Positions 10,518 to 18,188 of a stretch of DNA of 64,000 nucleotides are shown here, piece by piece. The notes below the pieces were generated by a model. It was given only the letters and a program-made list of their open reading frames with translations. It was not told the DNA's origin and did no database searches. The translations under genes were made by a program, and so were the position numbers. The stretch is from Victivallis sp. Marseille-Q1083. Its GTDB lineage: Bacteria; Verrucomicrobiota; Lentisphaeria; Victivallales; Victivallaceae. The first letter of the stretch is position 1. The number at the start of each line of letters is the position of its first letter. The stretch covers positions 2,551,990-2,615,989 of the forward strand of contig NZ_CAHJXL010000001.1 of NCBI RefSeq assembly GCF_903645315.1, read 5' to 3'.

Positions 10518-11003
10518 ATGGAAGAAAACAAACCACCGGAAAACGGTTCCGGGCCGCTGAAACTCAGTCAGCGGCTCGGATGTTTGATTTTACTGATTGC
10601 GGTGTTGCTGATCCTCTTCTGGTTTCTCTGCATGCCGGCGCTTGAACGGCAGGGCGTGGATATGTCCGGGGTGCGCGGTACGGTCGACCATTGGCTGCAG
10701 CAGGGAACCGGTAAGGTCAATGAAGCGATCGGGGCGGCGACCGGGCGGGTGACGGAGCTGACCGGAACGGCGGAGGACGGCGGTGAGCCGGAAGTGACGG
10801 CAGCGGAGGAGGATGGCGTGGTCGACATTTCCGACTCGGTACCGGAAATGCCGCCGGAAGAGAAAATCGCCGAACCGGAGATTACGCCGGAAAATGGTTC
10901 GCCGGGCGAGCCGGACAATGCGGAAAATGAAACGGCCGGCGAGTGGATGGATCCCGATGGCGGCGTGCTGGATTACGGCGCGTATCAGTTGATCGAAGAG
11001 TGA
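10518..11003 (+). CDS. single-pass membrane protein with acidic tail, function unknown
   Basis: A 161-residue protein. Residues ~20-42 (LGCLILLIAVLLILFWFLCM) form one transmembrane helix after a short, polar N-terminus. The rest is extracytoplasmic or cytoplasmic, very rich in Glu, Pro and Gly, and looks disordered. A short segment (TGKVNEAIGAATGRVTELTG) may be helical. I do not recognise a family. It follows the XRE regulator by 6 nt and probably shares its transcript; low-complexity composition like the regulator tail suggests the pair evolved together, which is only an inference. Confidence 0.7.
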   Translation: MEENKPPENGSGPLKLSQRLGCLILLIAVLLILFWFLCMPALERQGVDMSGVRGTVDHWLQQGTGKVNEAIGAATGRVTELTGTAEDGGEPEVTAAEEDGVVDISDSVPEMPPEEKIAEPEITPENGSPGEPDNAENETAGEWMDPDGGVLDYGAYQLIEE

Positions 11004-11043
11004 GGCCACGATATTTTTTTGAAGATTTTTTCAATTCGGCGAT

Positions 11044-11071
11044 TTGTATTTTACGCCGATATGTTTATATT
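11044..11071 (+). promoter_or_regulatory. candidate trp operon promoter
   Basis: TTGTAT (11044-11049), 16-nt spacer, TATATT (11066-11071). A start near 11078 would place both leader peptides and both terminators in the transcript. The -35 is only a partial match, so the assignment is moderate. Confidence 0.4.
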
Positions 11072-11091
11072 GAAAACAATCTGAAGAAGAA

Positions 11092-11109
11092 ATGAAAGAT
11101 TGGAATTGA
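11092..11109 (+). CDS. five-codon upstream ORF with one Trp codon (MKDWN)
   Basis: ATG at 11092 after a GAAGAAGAA purine run, coding MKDWN and stopping at TGA 11107-11109. The next base begins the ATG of the first Trp leader peptide, so the two are end to end. It contains a Trp codon in five. It may be a coupling ORF that loads ribosomes onto the leader, or chance. Confidence 0.3.
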   Translation: MKDWN

Positions 11110-11166
11110 ATGAATTCGGTTTCGGTAAAATTTTGGCGCTGGTGGCATCAGGAGGCAATCCGTTGA
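11110..11166 (+). CDS. trpL: trp leader peptide 1
   Basis: An 18-residue peptide, MNSVSVKFWRWWHQEAIR, with three Trp codons within four codons (11134-11145). A GGA element at 11102 is a weak ribosome site. Eleven nt after the last Trp codon, CAATCCG(T) at 11156-11163 can pair with CGGATTG inside the first arm of the following terminator, and the stop codon falls directly after this segment. This is the classical geometry of ribosome-mediated attenuation: stalling at Trp leaves the antiterminator segment free, while a ribosome at the stop codon masks it. It matches the second leader peptide in pattern (MN, F, WW). Confidence 0.75.
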   Translation: MNSVSVKFWRWWHQEAIR

Positions 11167-11202
11167 GGCCGCTGTGAGTTTTTGCCGTTTGGTTGGAGTT
11201 TC

Positions 11203-11242
11203 GCGGATTGAATGAAGTATTCAATCCGCTTTTTTTTATTTT
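11203..11242 (+). terminator. trp attenuator terminator 1
   Basis: A perfect 11-bp stem GCGGATTGAAT/ATTCAATCCGC (11203-11213 and 11219-11229) with a 5-nt loop, followed by TTTTTTTTATTTT. The first arm overlaps the sequence that can pair with the antiterminator segment 11156-11163 in leader 1, so the two structures are mutually exclusive. Confidence 0.85.
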
Positions 11243-11265
11243 GAAAGATATGGAATATTGAGAAG

Positions 11266-11364
11266 ATGAATTGCAGTTTGAACAACTTTTTTGGATGGTG
11301 GCAACGCGTTCGACATGATTCGCGGCGCTCGGCCGCGTCGCGGCCGCCCGGCGCGACGGACTGA
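11266..11364 (+). CDS. trp leader peptide 2
   Basis: A 32-residue leader beginning MNCSLNNFFGWWQR, with adjacent Trp codons at 11296-11301 and a TTGAGAAG ribosome site. Its first 14 residues follow the pattern of leader 1 (M-N-[SC]-x4-F-[WF]-x-W-W-[HQ]-[QR]), so the two arose by duplication. GATTCGCGG at 11317-11325, 16 nt beyond the Trp pair, can form nine pairs (one G-U) with CCGTGAATC in the first arm of the next terminator. The stop codon is about 40 nt further on than in leader 1, so the masking geometry is less canonical. A CGGCCG/CGGCCG hairpin (11329-11345) would sit in the loop of the antiterminator. Confidence 0.7.
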   Translation: MNCSLNNFFGWWQRVRHDSRRSAASRPPGATD

Positions 11365-11381
11365 GGATTTCGAAAACGTGC

Positions 11382-11418
11382 AAGCCCCGTGAATCAGCAA
11401 GGTTCACGGGGCTTTTTT
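11382..11418 (+). terminator. trp attenuator terminator 2
   Basis: Stem AAGCCCCGTGAA/TTCACGGGGCTT (arms 11382-11393 and 11403-11414, 9-nt loop) running into a T tract (11413-11418), 40 nt before trpE. The first arm overlaps the candidate antiterminator partner 11387-11395. It is the second intrinsic terminator in the trp leader transcript. Confidence 0.85.
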
Positions 11419-11458
11419 ATGGCAATTGATCAACAGGAAATGAAGGATTGAAAACAAG

Positions 11459-12937
11459 ATGAATACCAAACCGGATTTCAAAGAATTCGAAAAACTTTAT
11501 CGGCCGCATTGCATCATCCCGCTGTATCGGGAGTTGCTGGCCGATCTGGAGACGCCGGTGTCGATTCTGAGCAAACTGGCCGGCCGCGATCAAATTTTTC
11601 TATTGGAAAGCGTCGAGGGCGGCGAACGCCACGGCCGTTACTCGTTTATCGCGTTGAATCCCTATGCGACCTTTACGGTCGAAGCGGGCCGGCCGTATTT
11701 GACCGACCGCGCCGGGCGGCGGCCGCTGGCGGGGGCGGCGAATGGTTTTGCGGCGTTGCGGCAGGTGCTCGGCGACGCGGTGATGGTGCGGCAGCCGGGT
11801 TTGCCGCCGCTGGCCGGCGGGGCGATCGGTTGTTTGAATTTCGAAGCGGCCGGCCTGTTTGAAGAGTTGCCGCCGCCCAAAGACCATCCGGAACGCCCGG
11901 TGGCGCAATTCATGCTGACCGACGAGATGATCACTTTCGACAACATGCGTCACACTTTGCTGTTGTCGGTGGCGTTGCACAGTGACGATTATCCGTCGGC
12001 CCGGGCCGCTTACGATACCGGTTTGGAACGATTGAAAGCGTTGGCCGGACAACTGGGCGGCGCCGGTCATCCGGCGCCGGCTGTAACCGATATGGTTCAA
12101 TTTCAAGCCAATATGAGCAAGGAGGAATTTTGCCGGATGGTGGAGCGCGGCAAAGCGGAAATTGCCGCCGGCGAGGCGATTCAATTGGTTTTGTCGCAAC
12201 GTTTCCAGGCGCCGCTTACCGTCGACCCGGTTTGCCTGTACCGGGCGTTGCGGCTGGTCAATCCGTCGCCGTACATGTATTTCTGCAAGAATTTTGACCG
12301 ATATCTGATCGGCTCTTCGCCGGAAACGATGGTGAAACTGCAGCAGCGGACTGCCGGTTTGCGGCCGATTGCCGGTACCCGACGGCGCAGCGGCGACGAA
12401 GCGACCGACCGGCAGTTGGCCGATGAACTGCTGCGCGACGAGAAAGAACGGGCGGAACACCTGATGCTGGTCGACCTGGGCCGCAACGATCTCGGCCGGG
12501 TGGCGGCGCCGGGCAGCGTCCAGGTGCGGGATTTTATGCAGGTGGAACGTTATTCGCATGTCATGCACCTGGTGTCGAATCTGGAAGCGCAGTTGGACGA
12601 CTCCTTCGACGCTTTCGATCTGGTCCGGTCGGCGTTTCCGGCCGGAACGCTTTCCGGCGCGCCGAAAATCCGGGCGATGGAGCTGATCCGCGAGTTGGAA
12701 CCGGAGTCGCGCGGCGCCTACGGCGGTGCGGTCGGCTACATCAGTTACGACGGCAACCTGGATCTGGCGATCACCATCCGGACGATGCTGATTGAGGACG
12801 GGGTGTTGTCGATCCAGGCCGGCGCCGGCATCGTCGCCGACTCGGTGCCGGAAACGGAATATCAGGAAACGCTGAACAAAGCGATGGCGATGTTCAAAGC
12901 GGTGGAACTGGCCGCCAACGGCTTGAAATTGAATTGA
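11459..12937 (+). CDS. trpE: anthranilate synthase component I
   Basis: A 492-residue chorismate-using enzyme that makes anthranilate with ammonia from TrpG. The Trp feedback-binding LLES motif is in FLLESVEGGERHGRYSF (~residues 48-64). The catalytic domain shows GEAIQLVLSQRF, LIGSSPETMVKL, PIAGTRRRSG, and FPAGTLSGAPKIRAMELI near the C-terminus. Both feedback inhibition and leader attenuation are therefore expected to control the pathway. It is first of seven trp genes, 20 nt before trpG. Confidence 0.97.
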   Translation: MNTKPDFKEFEKLYRPHCIIPLYRELLADLETPVSILSKLAGRDQIFLLESVEGGERHGRYSFIALNPYATFTVEAGRPYLTDRAGRRPLAGAANGFAALRQVLGDAVMVRQPGLPPLAGGAIGCLNFEAAGLFEELPPPKDHPERPVAQFMLTDEMITFDNMRHTLLLSVALHSDDYPSARAAYDTGLERLKALAGQLGGAGHPAPAVTDMVQFQANMSKEEFCRMVERGKAEIAAGEAIQLVLSQRFQAPLTVDPVCLYRALRLVNPSPYMYFCKNFDRYLIGSSPETMVKLQQRTAGLRPIAGTRRRSGDEATDRQLADELLRDEKERAEHLMLVDLGRNDLGRVAAPGSVQVRDFMQVERYSHVMHLVSNLEAQLDDSFDAFDLVRSAFPAGTLSGAPKIRAMELIRELEPESRGAYGGAVGYISYDGNLDLAITIRTMLIEDGVLSIQAGAGIVADSVPETEYQETLNKAMAMFKAVELAANGLKLN

Positions 12938-12957
12938 AACATTTGCGAGGTTGAAAA

Positions 12958-13545
12958 ATGGTGCTGCTGATCGATAATTTTGACTCTTTTACTTACAATC
13001 TGGCCCAATATCTCTATCAACTGGACGTCGAGCTGCTGGTGCGGCGCAACAATGCGATCACGCTGGAGGAAATCGCCGCGTTGGAGAATCTCGACGCGAT
13101 CGTTCTGTCGCCGGGCCCCGGCCGTCCGGAGAATGCCGGCATCATGGTGCCGCTGATCCGGCATTTTGCCGGCCGTGTGCCGATGCTCGGCGTCTGCCTC
13201 GGGCATCAGGCGATCGGCTGTGCGTTCGGCGGCGAGGTCGTCCGGGCCAGACGGTTGATGCACGGCAAGCTCTCCAGTATTTCGCACGACGGCCAAGGGC
13301 TGTTCGCCGGTTTGAAGCAAAATTTTGCGGCGGTCCGTTACCACTCGCTGGCGCTGAATGAAACGACCCTGCCTCCGGAATTGATGGTTACCGCCCGCAG
13401 CGAGGACGGTGAAGTGATGGGCGTCCGCCACCGCGAATTCGTGCTGGAAGGCATTCAGTACCATCCGGAGTCGATCCTGAGCGCCAACGGCAAACGGCAA
13501 CTGGCCAATTTCCTGGCGCTGGCAGCGGAACGGAAAGGAGTTTGA
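12958..13545 (+). CDS. trpG: anthranilate synthase glutamine amidotransferase subunit
   Basis: A 195-residue class I glutamine amidotransferase. It begins VLLIDNFDSFTYNLAQYL, carries the nucleophile Cys in LGVCLGHQAIG (~residue 80), the oxyanion region SPGPGRPENAG, and the His/Glu pair in GIQYHPESIL. It supplies ammonia to TrpE. In some bacteria the same subunit also serves aminodeoxychorismate synthase; no pabB is seen in this window. It is followed 4 nt later by trpD. Confidence 0.96.
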   Translation: MVLLIDNFDSFTYNLAQYLYQLDVELLVRRNNAITLEEIAALENLDAIVLSPGPGRPENAGIMVPLIRHFAGRVPMLGVCLGHQAIGCAFGGEVVRARRLMHGKLSSISHDGQGLFAGLKQNFAAVRYHSLALNETTLPPELMVTARSEDGEVMGVRHREFVLEGIQYHPESILSANGKRQLANFLALAAERKGV

Positions 13546-13549
13546 AGCG

Positions 13550-14563
13550 ATGCTGGAACAATATTTGAACCGGGTGGTCGACGGACAGTCGTTGACGGCG
13601 GCGGAAGCCGCGGCGGTGATTGACGGCATGATGGACGGCAAGTTGACGCCGGCGCAAAGCGGCGCTTTGCTGGCCGCGCTGAAAATCAAAGGGGAAAGCT
13701 GCGAGGAGATCGTCGGCGGCGCCCGGGCGATGCGGCGCCATGCCCGGTTCATCGATTCCGGCAATCTGCCGGTCATCGACACCTGCGGGACCGGCGGCGA
13801 CCACCTGAATACCTTCAATATTTCGACGACGGTGAGCTTCGTTGCCGCCGCCGCCGGCGTGCCGGTCGCCAAGCACGGCAACCGCAGCGCTTCGAGCTTA
13901 TGCGGTTCGGCCGATGTGCTGGCTGAGCTCGGTTTCAACCTGGATGCTGATCCGCTGCGGATGGAGGAGTGTCTGCTCGAACACGGCATCGGCTTTTTCT
14001 TTGCGCCGAAGGTTCATCCGGCGATGCGCCAGGTGGCGGCGGTCCGCCGGGAGTTGAAATTCCGGACTTTGTTCAATCTGCTGGGGCCATTGTGCAATCC
14101 GGCCGGGGCTCGCGGCCAGTTGCTCGGCGTTTTCAAGCCGGAATTGACGGAGCTTTTCGCCAACGCGCTGCGTGAGCTGGGATCCTCCCGGGTGATGGTG
14201 GTGCACGGCCACGACGGCCTGGATGAGATCAGTTGCGATGTGCCGACCCGGATTTCCGAATTGCGCGACGGAGCGGTTCGTACCTACGATCTGTATCCGG
14301 AACTGATTCTGGGGGAGTCCTATCCGCTGAGCAGCGTCAAAGGTGGCGACGCCAAAGTCAATGCGGCGATCCTGACCGCGGTGCTGGCGGGCCGCGGGCA
14401 GGGGGGGCCGCGGGCGATCACGCTGTTGAATGCGGCGGCGGCGATCGTCGTCGGCGGCCGGGCCGAAACTTTGCAGGCTGGAATGCAGTTGGCGGCCGAA
14501 GCGGTGGATTCCGGCGCCGCGTTGGAAAAGCTGGAACGATTGCTGGAAGCGAGCCGGGGATGA
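13550..14563 (+). CDS. trpD: anthranilate phosphoribosyltransferase
   Basis: A 337-residue enzyme that transfers phosphoribose from PRPP to anthranilate. The phosphate-binding motif DTCGTGGDHLNTFNIST and the anthranilate/PRPP loop KHGNRSASSLCGSADVLAEL are intact, as is MVVHGHDGLDEIS. Length matches the stand-alone form, unfused to trpG. It ends in an ATGA overlap with trpC, implying translational coupling. Confidence 0.97.
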   Translation: MLEQYLNRVVDGQSLTAAEAAAVIDGMMDGKLTPAQSGALLAALKIKGESCEEIVGGARAMRRHARFIDSGNLPVIDTCGTGGDHLNTFNISTTVSFVAAAAGVPVAKHGNRSASSLCGSADVLAELGFNLDADPLRMEECLLEHGIGFFFAPKVHPAMRQVAAVRRELKFRTLFNLLGPLCNPAGARGQLLGVFKPELTELFANALRELGSSRVMVVHGHDGLDEISCDVPTRISELRDGAVRTYDLYPELILGESYPLSSVKGGDAKVNAAILTAVLAGRGQGGPRAITLLNAAAAIVVGGRAETLQAGMQLAAEAVDSGAALEKLERLLEASRG

Positions 14564-15348
14564 AAAGTTTGATGGATTATTTGAATATGATCGTCGATCA
14601 CAATCAGTTGATCGTCCGTAACGACCGGCGTTCCAAGCCGTTGAGCCATTTGAAACGAACGATTGCCGGATTGCCGCCGCCGCGGGATTTTCTGGCACCG
14701 TTCCGGGACTGTCGCCGGGTACGAGTCATCGCCGAGCTGAAAAAGGCGTCGCCATCCAAAGGATTGATCCGCGACGATTTTCCGGTGGAGGCGTTGGCCG
14801 GGGCATTGGCGGAGGCGGGCGCCGCCGCTTTGTCGGTGCTGACCGAACCGTATTATTTCCGCGGTTCGACCGAAAATTTGCAATTGGCGGCCCGGACGGT
14901 CGATATCCCGCTGCTGCGCAAGGATTTCATTTTCGATCCTTACCAGATTTATCAGGCGCGGGCGCTGGGGGCCGACGCGGTGCTGCTGATTGCGGCGATC
15001 CTCAACCCGGCCCGTTTCGATTTCCTGCTGAAATTGACCCACGAACTGGGGATGACCGCCCTGTGCGAAATCCATACCGAGAGTGAATTGGAAACCGTGT
15101 TGAACAGCGGAGCCGAATTGATCGGCATCAATTGCCGCAATTTGCGCAGTTTCGTCACTGATTTGGAAATCGTCCGGCATCTGCTGGATTTGATTCCGGA
15201 CGACAAACTGGTCATCGCCGAAAGCGGCATCCACAACCGCCGCGATCTCAATCGGCTGCGCGACGCCGGCGCCGACGGTTTTCTGATCGGCGAAGCGTTG
15301 ATGCGGGCGGAGAAGCCGGGTGAAAAATTGCGGGAATTCATCCGATGA
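14560..15348 (+). CDS. trpC: indole-3-glycerol phosphate synthase
   Basis: A 262-residue TIM-barrel enzyme. Catalytic landmarks include VIAELKKASPSKGLI (Lys in ELKKASPS), LSVLTEPYYFRGS, PLLRKDFIFDPYQI, LIGINCRNLRSF and VIAESGIHNRRDL. The ATG at 14560 overlaps the trpD stop (ATGA). The enzyme is separate from TrpF, unlike the fused form of enteric bacteria. Confidence 0.97.
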   Translation: MKSLMDYLNMIVDHNQLIVRNDRRSKPLSHLKRTIAGLPPPRDFLAPFRDCRRVRVIAELKKASPSKGLIRDDFPVEALAGALAEAGAAALSVLTEPYYFRGSTENLQLAARTVDIPLLRKDFIFDPYQIYQARALGADAVLLIAAILNPARFDFLLKLTHELGMTALCEIHTESELETVLNSGAELIGINCRNLRSFVTDLEIVRHLLDLIPDDKLVIAESGIHNRRDLNRLRDAGADGFLIGEALMRAEKPGEKLREFIR

Positions 15349-15959
15349 AGAAACTGGAAGTCAAAATTTGCGGCCTGACGCGCCGGGAAGATGCGCTGAA
15401 AGCTCTGGCGTGCGGCGCCGATTATCTGGGTTTTGTACTGCATCCGGCTTCGCCGCGTTATATTGCGCCGGACGCATTGCGCCGGCTGGTCGCCGGCCTG
15501 CCGCCGGAAACCCGTACCGTCGGGGTTTTCGTTGACCGGCCGGCGGCGGAAATGCTGGAAATCATGGCGTTCTGTCATTTGAAAATCGTTCAACTGCATG
15601 GTCGGGAGACGGTCGAAGTGGCCGGGCAATTGGCCGGCTATCCGGTCTGGAAAGCGGTTCATTTGGGCGCGGCCGAAGATTTGGCGGCGGCCGCCGCCTT
15701 TCCGGCCGAGCGCCTGGTGGCCGACAGCCGCCGGGGCGGTTCCGGCGAACTTTGCGACTGGACTTTGGCGGCGCAGTTGGCGCGACGGCGGCCGGTCATG
15801 CTGGCCGGCGGGTTGACCCCCGTGAATATCCGGTCGGCCGCGGCGGCGGTGCAGCCGGCCGGCGTCGACCTGGCCGGCGGGGTGGAAGCGGCTCCCGGCG
15901 TCAAATCCGCTTATTTGATCGAACAATTTTTTCAACGGTTGAAAGGAATAGAACGATGA
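15345..15959 (+). CDS. trpF: phosphoribosylanthranilate isomerase
   Basis: A 204-residue TIM-barrel isomerase (Amadori rearrangement). It opens [16 protein letters not shown] with the catalytic Cys in KICG, continues [12 protein letters not shown] and VGVFVD, and ends with [11 protein letters not shown] and the Asp motif [15 protein letters not shown]. It overlaps trpC by ATGA and is itself overlapped by trpB. Confidence 0.97.
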   Translation: MKKLEVKICGLTRREDALKALACGADYLGFVLHPASPRYIAPDALRRLVAGLPPETRTVGVFVDRPAAEMLEIMAFCHLKIVQLHGRETVEVAGQLAGYPVWKAVHLGAAEDLAAAAAFPAERLVADSRRGGSGELCDWTLAAQLARRRPVMLAGGLTPVNIRSAAAAVQPAGVDLAGGVEAAPGVKSAYLIEQFFQRLKGIER

Positions 15960-17155
15960 AACCGATTCCCACTTATTTCGGCAATTACGGCGGCCAGTTT
16001 GTCGCTGAAACCCTGATGGCGGCGCTTGAAGCGTTGCGGGAAGAATATGACGCCTGCCGCCGCGATCCGGCTTTTCAGGCGGAATTGCAGGCGCTGCAGC
16101 ATGATTACATCGGCCGGGAGTCGCCGCTTTACTATGCGGCGAATCTGAGCAATGCGCTCGGCGGCGCCCGGATTTTCCTGAAACGGGAAGACCTCAACCA
16201 TACCGGCGCCCACAAGATCAACAACACCGTCGGGCAGGCGCTGATCGCCAAGCGGATGGGAAAAAAGCGGCTGATCGCCGAAACCGGCGCCGGCATGCAC
16301 GGCGTGGCGACCGCGACGGTGGCGGCGTTGTTCAATTTCGATTGCGAAGTGTTCATGGGGGCGGTCGATGTCGCCCGGCAGCAGCCGAACGTCGAACGGA
16401 TGCGGGCGCTCGGGGCCGAAGTGACCGCAGTGTCCAGCGGTTCGGCCACGCTGAAGGACGCGATGAATGAGGCGATCCGCAACTGGGTAGCCACTGTCGA
16501 CGATACCTTTTACGTCATCGGTACGGTGGCCGGACCGGCGCCGTATCCGGCGATGGTGCGCGACTTCCAGTCGGTGATCGGCACCGAGACGCGCCGGCAG
16601 TTTCTGGAACGCACCGGCCGGTTGCCGGATCAGGTGATCGCCTGCGTTGGCGGCGGCAGCAATGCGATGGGAATGTTCAGCGGTTTCCTGGAAGATTCCG
16701 GCGTGGAATTGATCGGCGTCGAGGCCGGCGGCCGGGGGTTGGCAACCGGTCGTCATGCCGCCAGCATCTGCGGCGGCCGGGTCGGGGTGCTGCACGGCTG
16801 CAAGACCTATCTGCTGCAGACCGACGACGGACAGATCGTCGAAACCACTTCGGTGTCGGCCGGGCTGGACTATCCCGGCGTCGGCCCGGAACATGCGATG
16901 CTGCACGACTGCGGCAGGGTTAATTACGTGGCGGTCAACGATGATGAGGCGGTCGCCGCCTTCGACCTGCTGTCGCGCCGGGAAGGCATCATTCCGGCTT
17001 TGGAATCCAGCCATGCGCTGGCCGAAGCGATCAAGCGGGCGCCGACGCTGCCGCCGGAACAGAATATCGTCGTCTGTCTTTCCGGCCGCGGCGACAAGGA
17101 CATGGACAATCTCAAACAATATCACGTTTCACGAAAAGAGGAGTTTTACCGATGA
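15956..17155 (+). CDS. trpB: tryptophan synthase beta subunit
   Basis: A 399-residue PLP enzyme that condenses indole with serine. It begins [16 protein letters not shown]; the PLP lysine is in [15 protein letters not shown], the catalytic Glu region is [13 protein letters not shown], and the phosphate loop is [12 protein letters not shown]. The ATG at 15956 overlaps the trpF stop; the longer upstream frame is a shadow of trpF. It is a TrpB1-type subunit, matching the adjacent trpA. Confidence 0.98.
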   Translation: MKPIPTYFGNYGGQFVAETLMAALEALREEYDACRRDPAFQAELQALQHDYIGRESPLYYAANLSNALGGARIFLKREDLNHTGAHKINNTVGQALIAKRMGKKRLIAETGAGMHGVATATVAALFNFDCEVFMGAVDVARQQPNVERMRALGAEVTAVSSGSATLKDAMNEAIRNWVATVDDTFYVIGTVAGPAPYPAMVRDFQSVIGTETRRQFLERTGRLPDQVIACVGGGSNAMGMFSGFLEDSGVELIGVEAGGRGLATGRHAASICGGRVGVLHGCKTYLLQTDDGQIVETTSVSAGLDYPGVGPEHAMLHDCGRVNYVAVNDDEAVAAFDLLSRREGIIPALESSHALAEAIKRAPTLPPEQNIVVCLSGRGDKDMDNLKQYHVSRKEEFYR

Positions 17156-17925
17156 ACCGCATTGCCGCTGTTTTCGAACATTGCCGTACCGCCGAGCGTG
17201 CCGCTTTGACGCTGTATGCGACGGTAGGTTATCCGACGCTGGCCGACAGCATTGAAGCTTTGAAGGCGATGATCGCCGCCGGCGCCGATATGATTGAACT
17301 GGGGGTGCCATTTTCCGATCCGATGGCCGATGGGCCGGTCATCCAGGCTGCCGGGCAGGAAGCGCTGCGGCAGGGAGTCACTTTGGGCGATATCCTGTCG
17401 GTTGCTGTCGCCATCCGGAAAGAATCGTCAGTGCCGCTGATACTTTTCTCTTATTACAATGTCCTGCTGCGTTACGGCCTGGAACAACTGGCGCGGGATG
17501 CCGCCGCCGCCGGCATCGACGGGATATTGGTCGTTGATTTGCCGCTGGAAGAACAGAAAGAGCTGGTGCAGGCGCTGGAACCGGCCGGCCTGGCGTTGAT
17601 TCAATTGATCGCGCCAACCACGCCGCCGGACCGGGCGGAACGGATTCTGCGGCACGCTTCCGGTTTCGTCTATTACATCACCGTCAAAGGTGTTACCGGC
17701 GAACAGAGCGTATTTCCGGCCGATCTGGCCGGGCAGCTGCAGCGCCTGCGCCGGCAGTCGCCGGTCCCGGTCGTGGCCGGATTCGGCATTGCCACGCCGG
17801 AACAGGCGAAGATGATTGCCGGCCACGCCGACGGGATTGTCATCGGCAGCGCGGTGGTGCGCCGCCAGAAGGAGCCGGAAAAGTTGCGGGAGTTCGTCGC
17901 TTCGATGGCGTCTGCCTTGCGATGA
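17152..17925 (+). CDS. trpA: tryptophan synthase alpha subunit
   Basis: A 257-residue TIM-barrel lyase that releases indole from indole-3-glycerol phosphate. The catalytic Glu and Asp are in [45 protein letters not shown] and [12 protein letters not shown] are present. It overlaps trpB (ATGA) and is last in the operon. A structured repeat follows the stop codon. Confidence 0.97.
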   Translation: MNRIAAVFEHCRTAERAALTLYATVGYPTLADSIEALKAMIAAGADMIELGVPFSDPMADGPVIQAAGQEALRQGVTLGDILSVAVAIRKESSVPLILFSYYNVLLRYGLEQLARDAAAAGIDGILVVDLPLEEQKELVQALEPAGLALIQLIAPTTPPDRAERILRHASGFVYYITVKGVTGEQSVFPADLAGQLQRLRRQSPVPVVAGFGIATPEQAKMIAGHADGIVIGSAVVRRQKEPEKLREFVASMASALR

Positions 17926-18188
17926 ATATCATAAAATAAAAGTTAACGCTCCGGGTCGTACCCGGCCGCAGTCCAGCGGGCGGAATCCGCTGGTCGTCCG
18001 TATCCAACGGGCGAAGCTACTCCCCTGAAAGCGCCGGGCATTTCCGGCGCTTACGTCAAGGCCATCGGCCGGTTGGCGACCGTTTCCGGCGGTACCGCAA
18101 GATTTCAGCGATGAGCTGAAATCGAGAAGCTGTAGTCGGGTCTTTCGCCGAAAAACACTGCTCCGGGTCGCGCTCGGGGCGGTGGTGT
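17926..18188. other. convergent intergenic region with several hairpins
   Basis: Between trpA and the polysaccharide cluster. In order: CCGGGT/ACCCGG (about 17951-17965), CCAGCGG/CCGCTGG (17973-17992), the repeat copy B hairpin (18029-18052) and GATTTCAGC/GCTGAAATC (18101-18123). None has a clean T tract. No gene is visible. Confidence 0.6.
17982..18052 (+). repeat. 3'-end structured repeat, copy B
   Basis: About 71 nt beginning 56 nt after the trpA stop. It aligns with copy A (981-1050, minus strand) through GAATCCGC, GTCCGTATCCA, CGGGCGA and a terminal AAGCGCCGG/CCGGCGCTT hairpin. Both copies lie just downstream of a gene and read in the sense of that gene. Confidence 0.6.
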
